Of a stretch of 64,000 bases of DNA, positions 39,407-49,759 are shown piece by piece. Origin of the DNA: a virus. The stretch spans positions 16,375 through 80,374 of the IMG/VR virus record IMGVR_UViG_3300046167_000032. One strand, given 5' to 3'. The notes beneath the pieces were generated by a model, which saw only the letters and a list, made by a program, of their open reading frames with translations, was not told the DNA's origin and searched no databases. Made by a program: the position numbers and the translations under genes. Position 1 is the stretch's first letter. The number at the start of each line of letters is the position of its first letter.

Positions 39407-41344
39407 TTAAAGTGGGATTATAGCTAATTGCATTGAGGAATCATACCATTGAAGATAGCCTTGGTTTTGAGTTTCATGTTCCCCAGCCGTAACTCTAATT
39501 TTCTGACCTGAAGAAAGATATGCACTACTCCAACTGCCAAACGGATTACTGATACTGCCTGTACTTGAGCTAGGAGAACCGCCATAAAACGGATTTGTGC
39601 TATTAACGACATTACCATTAACATATACTCTATATGAGTAGCCATAATAACCACCTGTTGAAGTATAATACCTATATTTTAGTAGGGCACTTATCGCAAA
39701 TACAAGACAATCAGAAGTTGCAGTATATTCCAGCAAATACTGACCAGCATTGTATTTTTCTAAAGCACCCTTGTCGTCATTATATGCCGCATTATTACCA
39801 GAAGTTATTGTAACAACGCTCGCTCCACCAGCAGGGTCTGTCCATTGAGCAGTACCAGCAGATGCGTATGTAAGCAGTTGGTTTGCAGAACCGCCACTAG
39901 GGATGTGATTGTTACCATTACCTGTTGGGTGTGTGTAGTTATTAGCACTTGTTGCTATGCCATCAAGCTTAGAACCATCTGATGCTACATCACGTCCGTC
40001 TACTGTACCTGATACAGCTATATTGCCTGTTACGTCAACTCCGCTTGATGTTGTTTCAATTTTCTTTGAATTGTCGTAACGTAGATTTACAGCACCATCC
40101 TTACTAGCACCTATATAAACTTCACCTGATGAACTACCAATCTCAACATAATTATCATCTTGTATATACATATTACCAGTAGTATTAGTAACAAATGTAT
40201 GTGAACCATTGTGATAAATCTGTAGGTCATCAGCATTACCAAATCTAGCTTTCTCATTATCTCCAAAGCTAATTGAGTGACCATTGACATCTAAAGCTCC
40301 ACCTAGTTGTGGTGTAGTGTCACTCACAATGTCTGTGCTTAGATTATCAAATGATGTTTTAAACGCTGCTATGTCTACACCATCTACTGTACCTGATACT
40401 GCAACGTTGCCTGTTACTGATATGCCTGTTGATGTTGTGGCTAGTTTAAGGTTGTTGTCGTAGTAAAGTTTTACTGCGCCATCTTTTATAAACTCAGACA
40501 TTTTTCCGTTTGCGCCGCTACCATCACTTACTAACTGTATCATTGAACCGTTAGTATCTATAGATAGTATGCCATCCCCCACATCTTCTATGTATGAGTT
40601 ATTACCGTCATGGTATATTCTAAAATCAGACCCAGCACCGAATATGGCTTTGTCGTTGTCACCGAATGACAAGTCACCTGTCATTGTGCCACCAGCTTTT
40701 GGTAACTTGGTAGCCAATGCTGTTGTGAGTGTAGAATTATAGTTAGCATCATCATTGATAGCCGCAGCTAACTCATTCAAATCATTGAGTGTGCTTGGTG
40801 CGCCACCTATAAGTGTTGTAATCTTATCTGTAACGTAAGCTGTTGTAGCTACCTTAGTACTATCATCAGACTCAGCTTGTGTTGTTGCTGTAGTAGTAGA
40901 TGATAGAGAACCGCTAAGTGTACCACTGATAGTACCTGTAGCTGTTATGTTACGGAAACCTGTTATATCTTTGTTTGTATTGACTACGACAGCTTTAGAT
41001 GCTGATACTGTACCTGCAGTAATACCATCAATGCTCTCTAAGTCATTCTCATTAATATCAGCACTACCTATTACAAAGCTACCGCCTGAGATAGCACCTG
41101 TAGTTGTTATAGTAGATGAGCCGTTGTCTATATTACCAAAGCCTGACGTTATGCTACCACTATTCAATGAACCTGTAGAGGTGATGTTAGTTGTAGTGAT
41201 ACCATCGACGTATGCTTTGATAGACTGCTGACTAGCAATACCAGTAGCAGAGTCACTAGCAAGATTATCCTCATCAAGGAAGCTCTTACCATCTAAGATG
41301 TTTATCTCTTGAGCACTATCTGCTAAGTCTCTTGCCTTACTCAT
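39407..41344 (-). CDS. Tail fibre / appendage protein
   Basis: 645 residues. N-terminus MSKARDLADSAQEINILDGK, then S, T and G-rich repeats (GNIAVSGTVDG and similar, SGISVTGNV), and repeated motifs shared with the large fibre (NDDANYNSTLTTALATKLPKAGGTM; IYHDGNNSYIEDVGDG). The C-terminal domain (YNAGQYLLEYTATSDCLVFA, LQWYDSSMQLAIIPL) is probably the receptor-binding tip. No S74 chaperone is present here, unlike the large fibre. Confidence 0.8.
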   Translation of the reverse strand: MSKARDLADSAQEINILDGKSFLDEDNLASDSATGIASQQSIKAYVDGITTTNITSTGSLNSGSITSGFGNIDNGSSTITTTGAISGGSFVIGSADINENDLESIDGITAGTVSASKAVVVNTNKDITGFRNITATGTISGTLSGSLSSTTTATTQAESDDSTKVATTAYVTDKITTLIGGAPSTLNDLNELAAAINDDANYNSTLTTALATKLPKAGGTMTGDLSFGDNDKAIFGAGSDFRIYHDGNNSYIEDVGDGILSIDTNGSMIQLVSDGSGANGKMSEFIKDGAVKLYYDNNLKLATTSTGISVTGNVAVSGTVDGVDIAAFKTSFDNLSTDIVSDTTPQLGGALDVNGHSISFGDNEKARFGNADDLQIYHNGSHTFVTNTTGNMYIQDDNYVEIGSSSGEVYIGASKDGAVNLRYDNSKKIETTSSGVDVTGNIAVSGTVDGRDVASDGSKLDGIATSANNYTHPTGNGNNHIPSGGSANQLLTYASAGTAQWTDPAGGASVVTITSGNNAAYNDDKGALEKYNAGQYLLEYTATSDCLVFAISALLKYRYYTSTGGYYGYSYRVYVNGNVVNSTNPFYGGSPSSSTGSISNPFGSWSSAYLSSGQKIRVTAGEHETQNQGYLQWYDSSMQLAIIPL

Positions 41345-41363
41345 GTTTGATCTCCTATGTAAA

Positions 41364-41672
41364 TCATTCTTCTACTAACATCCAAGATGTAATATCTTCA
41401 TTCCAAATATATTTGTTTTCTATATCAGGTATTTCTACTGGTGCATTCCATTGACAAGTAGTTTCGTTTAATACCCATGAAGGGTATGGTTTTGGGTGTA
41501 TAAAAGCGTCTCTAGTGCTATCGTAAGTACCACCTACACTAGCATAATTTTTTCTTATGTTGCTATTGTATGAGGTTTGTACCCACGTACCTTCAAGCTC
41601 ACTAATATAATCTTCATCAGCAACAATTACCTCTACAACTGTGCCTTCTATAATCTTTGCGTAATGTGCCAT
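41364..41672 (-). CDS. Conserved fibre-associated protein
   Basis: 102 residues: MAHYAKIIEGTVVEVIVADE, GTWVQTSYNSN, IRKNYASVGGTYDSTRDAFI, PKPYPSWVLNETTCQWNAPV. I recognise this as a family found beside fibre genes in cyanophages and marine podoviruses; possible assembly factor or a tail tip component. Position between two adhesin genes supports a tail role. Confidence 0.72.
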   Translation of the reverse strand: MAHYAKIIEGTVVEVIVADEDYISELEGTWVQTSYNSNIRKNYASVGGTYDSTRDAFIHPKPYPSWVLNETTCQWNAPVEIPDIENKYIWNEDITSWMLVEE

Positions 41673-41685
41673 ATTTTATTTACCT

Positions 41686-42657
41686 TTAAGAGATAGCGTA
41701 TCTAACAATAACAATTCCAGAACCGCCACCGCCACCATATCTAGTGCCATCGTAACCAAGAGATCGGCCACCACCGCCACCTCCACCTGTGTTAGCAGAA
41801 GCTGAAGGGGCATAGGGTTGGCTTCCACTAGCACCATTTGCACCGCCACCAGACCCACCAGAACCACCTGAGTAATCCCAAGCACCACCACCTCCGCCAC
41901 CAGCGTAGTAAGTTCCATTTAGCCACTGAGAACCATTACCTCCAGCAGTACCATTAGAGCTACCATAACCTGTTTGATTAGTCCCAGATTGACTTGCGCC
42001 TCCACCGCCAGCACCAGCAGAATAATAGCTGTTAGTTCTATTACCTCCACTATTACCTTGACCTGAAGTTCCTGAACCACCTGATTTATTATCTGGCCCA
42101 CCTGATGCTCCACCACCAGAACCCCCAGAGTTACCATTATAGCCTTCACCACCACCGCCACCGCCGCCAGTTGAGGTCAAACCAAAGCCAGAACTGTTAG
42201 AACCATTGCTACCTGATGATAAATAACCACCGCCGTTACCGCCAGCACCTATAGTAATACTATATCCTTGAGCAGAAGAGTTAGCAGAACCTGTCCTGTA
42301 CCCTCCAGCACCACCACCGCCGCCGTGGGCTGTACCACCGCCTCCACCACCAGCTACTACAAGATACTGTAAAGTGTTTGAACCTGCGGCATTTCCAATA
42401 GAGCTGACAGTAAATGTACCTGACGAAGTAAAGACATGATATTTATAACCACCAGAAGTAGATGTTGTACCACCAGAGGCTGAAATATACTGTGCATTAG
42501 CCTTACCATGACCTTGAGACATAGCAATTTGACCATCAGCATCATCAAATAGAGTTCTTACAGCACTGTCATTCATGGTGATTTGTGCTGTACCACTTAG
42601 GCCAAGCTCTACATTTACGTCATTTAAAGATATCTGTCCGCTAGATGGTAACGTCAT
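41686..42657 (-). CDS. Glycine-rich adhesin
   Basis: 323 residues. Starts MTLPSSGQISLNDVNVELGL, a conserved marine phage N-terminus, then a beta region (GYKYHVFTSSGTFTVSS, LQYLVVAGGGGGG). The last 200 residues are glycine tracts (GG, GGG up to eight) interspersed with S, N and Y, as in gp38-type polyglycine II adhesins of T-even phages. It ends in YGGGGGSGIVIVRYAIS. Likely a receptor-binding tip. Confidence 0.78.
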   Translation of the reverse strand: MTLPSSGQISLNDVNVELGLSGTAQITMNDSAVRTLFDDADGQIAMSQGHGKANAQYISASGGTTSTSGGYKYHVFTSSGTFTVSSIGNAAGSNTLQYLVVAGGGGGGTAHGGGGGAGGYRTGSANSSAQGYSITIGAGGNGGGYLSSGSNGSNSSGFGLTSTGGGGGGGEGYNGNSGGSGGGASGGPDNKSGGSGTSGQGNSGGNRTNSYYSAGAGGGGASQSGTNQTGYGSSNGTAGGNGSQWLNGTYYAGGGGGGAWDYSGGSGGSGGGANGASGSQPYAPSASANTGGGGGGGRSLGYDGTRYGGGGGSGIVIVRYAIS

Positions 42658-42660
42658 GTG

Positions 42661-45600
42661 TTATCTCGCCTTTAGTTCTTCGATTTCAGCTTTAAGTTCT
42701 TTGATTGCTTCAATCATTAATCCATGAAGTTGATCATACTGCACTGTCTTGTATTCAGTCTCATCATCTTCACCCATCTTGAGAGGTAATGTACTTTCAG
42801 TAATTGCACTTGGCATTACCTTCTCGACTTCTTGGGCGATAACACCAGCAGACTTTTTGCCATCGGCTAGGTATTCAAATGTGTAACCATTTAGCTGTGA
42901 TACTTTATCTAAGGCATTGTCTATCTTCACGATGTCTTTCTTTAGACGCTCATCAGAGACTGTTGTAGAATAAGCAACAACGTTACCTTCAACGTGTAGG
43001 TCGCCATCATTCTCAAGGCGCATGTCTTCTGCACCATCTAAATACCACTTGTGAGTTGTCGTTCCAACAAGGTAGTAATCGTTAGTGTCACGACCCATGT
43101 AGAAAATCTCACCACGACAGTCGCCGCCGTTGATTGTGCCTGTTACTGTGACACCGCTTGATGTTGTTTCAAATTTCTTGGAGTTGTTGTGGTATAGCTC
43201 TACTGCTCCATTCGGTATAGCTTTAATCATATTTTCGGATGCAGTTTTAATCTGGATTGGGTGGTCATTTACAGCAACAATCTGATTGAAGCCGCCAGCA
43301 TCATGGTAAATCTTTAAATCATGTGAGTTACCAACTCTTAATTCTTTGTTATCTGCTAATTCAATGTGAGAACCAAATGTAGCAATCCCACCTTCAGACA
43401 TATCAAGTGTGAGGGCTGTAATACCAGAACCGCCATCATTGCCTTTAAATACAATGTCTCCGTCTTGTTCCCCAGACCTTAACACAAAATTACTAGAAGC
43501 CTTTTCAACTACTCCGTAAATAGTTCCAGCGTCTTGAAAATAAACTGTACCACTATTATCAGCATCAAGTTTTATAACTCCTGCAACATCTAAGGTTAGG
43601 TCGCCGTTATCTGCAAAAATCCTACCGTTTGTTCCATCGCTGTTTATGGATAAATCTGCCCCTGCTCCCATCTTGACATAAGCGCCATCAGGAAAAGTTG
43701 CATCGTGATTAAAGATTGCTGTACCAGCATCAGACATATCAAGACGAAGGGCTTCTCTCTCTACGCCACCATCATTACCTCTAAAAATAATGTCTTTGTC
43801 TTCGATTATAGATTTAAAAACTGCATCTTCACCATTCCTTCTAATACTTGCAAAGTGTAATCCACCATCCTTAAAAATGATATCAGCACCATCCGCATCA
43901 AGAATAATCTCCCCTGCGGAATCTAGTGTTAGGTCGCCAGATGGACTAGCTATAGAGCCATCTAAGTAGAAGTCTTTAAAACGGCGGCTTGTACTCCCTA
44001 GATCAACAGTATTATTTGATGTAGTACCATAATTGTTAGTTGGTATGACACTGCCAGATGCGAAAGACAAACCAACATGATTTGTAGTTGATGAATATAT
44101 TACAAGGTCATCAGATTTAGTCCCAATATTACCTACAGTTGTGCTGTCTTTGCGGAAGTTGAGTATGTCGCCATCAGAGTTTAGCCTTCCAAAATATCCT
44201 GATGTCTGACCATCAGCCACAGCGGCTATTGCATCAAGGTCTGACCTAAGTTTTATACCTTGACTTACTGTTGCTTGGCTAGTAGTACCCACCAACAAGT
44301 TGCCTGATGAGTCTATACGCATTGTCTCCCCCGACCCACCAACATTTGTAAAAACAAGAGGTGCGGCAGAAGATGATGAGGTAGCAGTTCCACTTTGAAT
44401 ATAATTTACGCCGCCTGTGCTAACAAGCCGCATGGCAGAGTTACTGCTGGAAATATACTGCTCACCAGCGGTTGAGTTATAAACGTGCAAACCCCCACTA
44501 GGCGAACTCGTCCCAATACCAACTCGGCCTGACGAATCTAATGTCATAGCAGTGCTTGATGCATTATCATCAATACCTGTAGATTCAAAACCTGCAATAG
44601 TACCAGTCATAGTACCACCAGCTAGTGGTAGTTTAGTAGCAATAGAGTTTGTTATAGTAGTACTAAATGATGCATCATCGTTTAAAGCTGCGGCTAACTC
44701 ATTAAGTGTATTAAGAGAACCCGGTGAGCTATCTACAAGGTTAGCAATAGCTGTGTCTGTATAAGCTTTGATAGACTGTTGTGTGGCTAGTGCTGTTGCA
44801 CTGTTAGATGCCATATTATCTTCATCAAGTATGTTTGTAATAGACACAGAGCCTGTACCAGATAAACTATCAAACTCAACCGATCCACCAACGTCTAAGT
44901 TACCTGTCATAGTACCGCCAGATAAGTTTAGTTTTTCTGTATCATTAGCTAATGGAATCCAGTTACCTGCATGTGCGAAGTAACCTTTACCTGTTGCATG
45001 AACGTGAGCAAACATACCGTGATAAGTTGATGCACTTGGTAAGTCTGATAATTGAGAATATACGTTACCGAATAGAACTTTATTGCCGTTACCATCAATG
45101 TCACCTGTCATAGTGCCACCAGCTAGACCTAAGAACCTAGCATCAGATGCTGTCTTACTATAGTGATCTGCAAGTTGGAATGTACCGTAACCTACGATGT
45201 CAATAATATCACCAGCAGTAGCACCTGCACTTAGTACTACAGTAGAACCGCTTGTAGCTGTTACGTCTGTACCGACTAAAAGTTTTACACCATTAAGATA
45301 TACATCTACGTAGCCTACATCATATGTTGCAGAGAATGTAGTCTGTCCTGATGTAGCAGTATATGTGTTACGACCAGATGTACCATTAACTGATGAACCT
45401 GCCGCTTGCCAACCACCTGATCCACTACGAACAAACATAATGTTACTTGTAGTGTTAAAATACAATGCACCTGCTATTAAAGCGTCACCATCATTGTCTA
45501 CTGAAGGAGCAGATGATTTAGCACCTAAGTATCTGTCGTCAAAGTCATCATAAGAATTAGCGGCATTAGTAGCACTGGTAGCCGCAGCTGTTGCTGAGTT

Positions 45601-47439
45601 AGCTGAGTTTGTAGCTGATGTTGCCGCTTGAGTAGCTGAAGTAGCCGCTTGAGTAGCACTTGCCGCCGCCGCTGTATTAGAACCTGCGATACTATCAACA
45701 TACAGTTTTGTTGCCGCATCAGTATTAACAGTAGGTGTACCTAATCCAGTAATCTTATTGCCACCCATAGCTATAGCAGATGCCATAGTACCACCTGATT
45801 TTAGTAAGGCAGTTGTGTCAACGTAGTTCTTAGTAGCACCATCTTGATTAGCAGTAGGATCACCTAGTCCAGTTATCTTACTTGTACCCATAGCTATAGC
45901 ACCAGACATAGTGCCACCTGATAAGTTTAACTTAGTAGCATCTTGTGCATCTACATAACCTTTACGAGATAGCTCATCATTTGTTGCAGGGTTAGCTGTA
46001 GATGTTACAGCGTTAGTACCCATTACAATGTCACCTGTTAGTGTTCCACCAGCTAGAGGTAACTTAGTAGCTATAGAATTAGTAATAGTAGTTGAGAAGT
46101 TTGCATCGTCATTGATTGCCGCAGCTAACTCGTTAAGAGTATTTAGGGCATCAGGAGATGAGTCAACTAAAGCAGACACCTCAGTGTCTACATATCCCTT
46201 AGTAGCGGCATCTGTTGAAGCACTTGGAGCACCTAAGCCTGTTACTTTACTACCGCCCATAGCAATAGCACCTGACATAGTTCCACCAGACAAGTTAAGC
46301 TTTAGTGCATCTGCAGTATCTACATAGTTCTTTGTAGCCGCATCTTGAGCACTGGTTGGATCAGTAACATTAGCAATAGTTGTACCTGTAACATCTAGTG
46401 TACCGTTTACAGTTACATTGTTAAATGTAGATAAACCTGACCCTGCAGTTACATTACCCGTCACATTGCCTGTAAGATTACCAGTAACGTTACCTGTGAT
46501 ATTGCCTATTACGTTACCTGTAAGTGGGCCTACAAGACTTGAACCTGTAATTGTTGTACCTGTGATTGCGGCTGTAGAAGAAGCACCAATAATAGTACCA
46601 TCAATATTACCACCGTTTATATCTACAGTAGCTAACGTAGCCTGACCAGATGTAGAGACTGTAGTAAAGCTACCAGCAACGGCTGTTGATGCACCTATAA
46701 CTGTATTGTCTATATTACCTGCATTAATGTCTACAGTAGTTAATGTTGATGTTCCTGTAGCTGTTAGGTCTGTCACAGTAGCAGGTGAAGCTGATGAAGC
46801 ACCAATAGTTGTACCATCAATAGAACCTGCATTAATATCTACAGTAGCAAGAGTAGAAGTACCTGTAGCACTTAGTGTAGTAAATGAACCAGCACCAGCA
46901 GTTGTACCACCTATAGTTACGTTATCTATAGCACCAGAGTTTATGTCTACAGAAGTAATAACACCTGTAGTTATATTAGCTGTGCTTAGGGTAGTTGTTC
47001 CAGTAACACCTAATGTACTTCCTATAGTAAACGTACCTGCAACTGCACCATTAATATCTACATCTAGTGTATCTATGTGTGCTGTACCATCTAAGTATAA
47101 ATCTTTAAACTCTAAACCAGATGTACCTAAGTCTATATCATTAGTTATTACAGGTATAATAGCCCCATCAGAGAAGCGTATTTGTTCTACTGCGGCTGAA
47201 GATACCTCTACAAAGACACCTACTTGATTAGTAGCAGTGTTTATGACGACTTTGTTTAGTGCGTCAACATCACCGATAAGAGGAATGTAACCACCTTCTC
47301 CTGTTGAGCCATCGTGCTTGTGTCCACTTGATACAGCGAATGCATCACGGAGTTTGTTATACTCGGCGTTAATAGGCGCTGCACGAACTGTAGCTGTTGG
47401 TATTATGTCTGCTGAAGACTGTCTTACGTAACCTGCCAA
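42661..47439 (-). CDS. Large tail fibre with S74 intramolecular chaperone
   Basis: About 1592 residues from a TTG start, which AGGAG precedes by 8 bases; an ATG nine codons earlier (47466) is the alternative and overlaps the nozzle gene by 23 bases. GYVRQSSADIIPTATVRAAP opens the virion-attachment domain. Many repeats follow (TLATVDINAGSIDGTTIGAS in the first third, KLNLSGGTMSGAIAMGGSK in the middle). The last 98 residues (SDERLKKDIVKIDNALDKVS and on) form a peptidase S74 domain that trimerises and cleaves itself off; the Ser-Asp of SDERLKKD is the catalytic dyad. Confidence 0.88.
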   Translation of the reverse strand: MAGYVRQSSADIIPTATVRAAPINAEYNKLRDAFAVSSGHKHDGSTGEGGYIPLIGDVDALNKVVINTATNQVGVFVEVSSAAVEQIRFSDGAIIPVITNDIDLGTSGLEFKDLYLDGTAHIDTLDVDINGAVAGTFTIGSTLGVTGTTTLSTANITTGVITSVDINSGAIDNVTIGGTTAGAGSFTTLSATGTSTLATVDINAGSIDGTTIGASSASPATVTDLTATGTSTLTTVDINAGNIDNTVIGASTAVAGSFTTVSTSGQATLATVDINGGNIDGTIIGASSTAAITGTTITGSSLVGPLTGNVIGNITGNVTGNLTGNVTGNVTAGSGLSTFNNVTVNGTLDVTGTTIANVTDPTSAQDAATKNYVDTADALKLNLSGGTMSGAIAMGGSKVTGLGAPSASTDAATKGYVDTEVSALVDSSPDALNTLNELAAAINDDANFSTTITNSIATKLPLAGGTLTGDIVMGTNAVTSTANPATNDELSRKGYVDAQDATKLNLSGGTMSGAIAMGTSKITGLGDPTANQDGATKNYVDTTALLKSGGTMASAIAMGGNKITGLGTPTVNTDAATKLYVDSIAGSNTAAAASATQAATSATQAATSATNSANSATAAATSATNAANSYDDFDDRYLGAKSSAPSVDNDGDALIAGALYFNTTSNIMFVRSGSGGWQAAGSSVNGTSGRNTYTATSGQTTFSATYDVGYVDVYLNGVKLLVGTDVTATSGSTVVLSAGATAGDIIDIVGYGTFQLADHYSKTASDARFLGLAGGTMTGDIDGNGNKVLFGNVYSQLSDLPSASTYHGMFAHVHATGKGYFAHAGNWIPLANDTEKLNLSGGTMTGNLDVGGSVEFDSLSGTGSVSITNILDEDNMASNSATALATQQSIKAYTDTAIANLVDSSPGSLNTLNELAAALNDDASFSTTITNSIATKLPLAGGTMTGTIAGFESTGIDDNASSTAMTLDSSGRVGIGTSSPSGGLHVYNSTAGEQYISSSNSAMRLVSTGGVNYIQSGTATSSSSAAPLVFTNVGGSGETMRIDSSGNLLVGTTSQATVSQGIKLRSDLDAIAAVADGQTSGYFGRLNSDGDILNFRKDSTTVGNIGTKSDDLVIYSSTTNHVGLSFASGSVIPTNNYGTTSNNTVDLGSTSRRFKDFYLDGSIASPSGDLTLDSAGEIILDADGADIIFKDGGLHFASIRRNGEDAVFKSIIEDKDIIFRGNDGGVEREALRLDMSDAGTAIFNHDATFPDGAYVKMGAGADLSINSDGTNGRIFADNGDLTLDVAGVIKLDADNSGTVYFQDAGTIYGVVEKASSNFVLRSGEQDGDIVFKGNDGGSGITALTLDMSEGGIATFGSHIELADNKELRVGNSHDLKIYHDAGGFNQIVAVNDHPIQIKTASENMIKAIPNGAVELYHNNSKKFETTSSGVTVTGTINGGDCRGEIFYMGRDTNDYYLVGTTTHKWYLDGAEDMRLENDGDLHVEGNVVAYSTTVSDERLKKDIVKIDNALDKVSQLNGYTFEYLADGKKSAGVIAQEVEKVMPSAITESTLPLKMGEDDETEYKTVQYDQLHGLMIEAIKELKAEIEELKAR

Positions 47440-47443
47440 AGTA

Positions 47444-48985
47444 TTATCTCCTGTCGGCTGTCTCATACGTCAAGGCTACTGCCTGTATAGTATGACTTGC
47501 ATTTGTATTATTCGTAACATAACTTATTGAAACAGAGTTACCTGATCCAGATATATTTGTAAGTGTTTTAGGTGAGGGATTACCATCATATATACCACCT
47601 GCTCCATATATAGCTGTACCATAAATTGAAGCTGCACCCTCTGTAGTAAACTCATAGTTAGTAGGGTTGCTTGTCCCTGTGTCATCATAGTCATAAGAGA
47701 CACCAACAAAAACTTCTGTATCACCCTCTGATTTTAAGTAAGTGTTTACTTTATGTACTATCTTACGTACTTCTGGGTCTTCCATATAGTAATAGGGTGT
47801 TTGATATAAACTAAAGATAGAGTTACCACCAAAGCTATTACCTTTTTCTTGTCTATGTACTCTACCAGAACCATCTCCATGTATTACATGTTCAAATTGT
47901 CCTATGTATCCACTAGCTACACAATTTGCTTCCATACCAGTAAGCTGACTATATTCAAAAATACTTTGTTTATTCTGACTTTTACGTATACCACCTATTA
48001 AAGATAGAGAAGCATCATTCTTAAAGAAGAATCTAAACTGTGACTTCTTCCTAAGTACTACGATAGCTACATCTTCTATTTGTTCTGATAGATAATAGTT
48101 ATCGAATATAGACTGTATTTCTTTAGAAACTGTAGCGAGTTCAACATCACCAATTTTATCAGTACCAGAAACAGGACGTATACCATCAGGACCTAAGAAA
48201 AGTAAGTCACCACCAAACTCTACCACAGAATCGGGTGCAAGGCAACCCATATTTGAAGTAACATTCTCTAGTGTAAAATTAGCTACATTGTTTCCTATTA
48301 ATCTTTTTATATTATTAGCACCAAAAATATATAGTTGGTTACGAAACTTTTTTATGGCAGTTATAGTAAAACCTACATTAATAACTCCAGCACCACTACC
48401 TGCATCAAAATCATAAGCATTTACGGGTGCACTAAAGTGTAAATTGTAAGGTTCAGAAGAATCACCACACAAAAATACATGAGAACTAAACTCTTCTGAG
48501 TACTTAGGATTATTTGGAGCATTAGCATGCGTAATCTGTGTGTATGTAGTACCATCATATGTTGCCGCTGGATTAATACCATCTGTAAGTAGTAACACTT
48601 CACCTGACCAGTTAAAGCTAGTAAAGCGAATCCGAGTAACATTAGTCATACTAGGATTACCAGCTTCTGGTATGGCTACCCAAGAACTACTAGAGTTATG
48701 CCAACGATATAGATAGTCATGACCAGTTGTAGGTTTTCTACAAGCAAATATACCGTCATGTAAGTTACCGTTAACTGTAAGGCCAAGTACAGCACCTGTA
48801 CCGGGAACAGTGCCGTAGTCATTGGAATAACCACTAATACGGCGATACCCACCAGATAAGGCAGGTTCATAGTTAATCATACGTATAGCACTACCTGATA
48901 AGTTAGTCGCTTGGGTCAGGGGGTCTATGTTAGTAACCAATCCCCCAGAACAAACCGATAAGTATGTACTTAGTCTATCTGCCAT
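47444..48985 (-). CDS. Tail nozzle / tubular protein B (beta-propeller)
   Basis: 513 residues, composed of repeated strand blades (VLLLTDGINPAATYDGTTYT, LYIFGANNIKRLIGNNVANF, VVEFGGDLLFLGPDGIRPVS). The blade with FGGDLLFLGPDGIRPV and the N-terminal GGLVTNIDPLTQA are typical of marine podovirus nozzle proteins equivalent to P22 gp10 or T7 gp12. It lies between the tail adaptor and the fibre gene. It forms the lower tail tube and gate. Confidence 0.82.
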   Translation of the reverse strand: MADRLSTYLSVCSGGLVTNIDPLTQATNLSGSAIRMINYEPALSGGYRRISGYSNDYGTVPGTGAVLGLTVNGNLHDGIFACRKPTTGHDYLYRWHNSSSSWVAIPEAGNPSMTNVTRIRFTSFNWSGEVLLLTDGINPAATYDGTTYTQITHANAPNNPKYSEEFSSHVFLCGDSSEPYNLHFSAPVNAYDFDAGSGAGVINVGFTITAIKKFRNQLYIFGANNIKRLIGNNVANFTLENVTSNMGCLAPDSVVEFGGDLLFLGPDGIRPVSGTDKIGDVELATVSKEIQSIFDNYYLSEQIEDVAIVVLRKKSQFRFFFKNDASLSLIGGIRKSQNKQSIFEYSQLTGMEANCVASGYIGQFEHVIHGDGSGRVHRQEKGNSFGGNSIFSLYQTPYYYMEDPEVRKIVHKVNTYLKSEGDTEVFVGVSYDYDDTGTSNPTNYEFTTEGAASIYGTAIYGAGGIYDGNPSPKTLTNISGSGNSVSISYVTNNTNASHTIQAVALTYETADRR

Positions 48986-49696
48986 TTAGATAATACTTTT
49001 ATATAAAGAGTTACCTGATCTATGTATTACAGTTGAGCGTAAATAGTCTTTGCTATCTACAAGTAACCTACGCATAGACTTAATGCCTGTTCTAAATTTA
49101 GTTTCATGTAACTGTGCTGATTGTTCATTAGACCTAAAGTGCATTAGGTACATCATAGCACCATCAAGTACTACATGTTTAAATCTATCGGGAATAATAC
49201 ACACATCAGTACTTAGTACTAGATCAGCAGGTACTTTCCAGTATCTGTATTCTATAATATAAGTATTATCTGGTACAGGTGAAACACCAAACTTATCTTC
49301 TTGTGTTTTATATACTACATCAGGTTTTGTATAACCATCAGTACCAGCTACATCATCAAGACTTCTTCTATCACTTATGTATGATTCATACGAAATGCTA
49401 GGCAGTTGTGTTGGGTACGCAGATTGTGCATTAGTTAAATAAAATGTTTCCCAATCTGCTTTAGAATAGTCAGAAGGGAAGTCGTAGGTCTTTGTGCCTA
49501 CTGCAAGTGTTTGTTCGTAAGTTACTAGTGTAAAAGGCCACTCTTGCGCCTCTTGTAGTATCTCACGTATAGAGGAATTAATAGAGTCTTTAGCTAATGA
49601 CTGTACATTTTTAGTAGATGGGAAATCTTCTAAGTTTATCTCAACCTCGTTAAGACGGCGAAGTAACTCATTCACTAGATTTATATATGTCGCCAT
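48986..49696 (-). CDS. Tail adaptor / tubular protein A
   Basis: 236 residues. I start at the ATG at 49696 because AGGA lies 6 bases upstream. Opens MATYINLVNELLRRLNEVEI, and has AKDSINSSIREILQEAQEWP and FPSDYSKADWETF, WPFTLVTYEQTL. These are hallmarks of the gp4- or gp11-type head-to-tail adaptor of podoviruses, a 12-mer that closes the portal. Followed at once by the nozzle gene. Confidence 0.82.
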   Translation of the reverse strand: MATYINLVNELLRRLNEVEINLEDFPSTKNVQSLAKDSINSSIREILQEAQEWPFTLVTYEQTLAVGTKTYDFPSDYSKADWETFYLTNAQSAYPTQLPSISYESYISDRRSLDDVAGTDGYTKPDVVYKTQEDKFGVSPVPDNTYIIEYRYWKVPADLVLSTDVCIIPDRFKHVVLDGAMMYLMHFRSNEQSAQLHETKFRTGIKSMRRLLVDSKDYLRSTVIHRSGNSLYKSII

Positions 49697-49759
49697 GTTA
49701 ATTCCTACTGTTACAAATATAAGTGGGCTAGTTTCCCAGCCCACCTACAATATTTTATA

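Noticed and set aside
45500-46900. CRISPR-like spaced repeats
   Set aside because: They are codon-phased repeats of the tail fibre gene with variable units, not identical repeats with unique spacers.
46028-47227. Long plus-strand open frames opposite the large fibre gene
   Set aside because: They are V, P and T-rich mirror frames of repetitive fibre codons, lack ribosome sites and overlap a well-supported gene fully.
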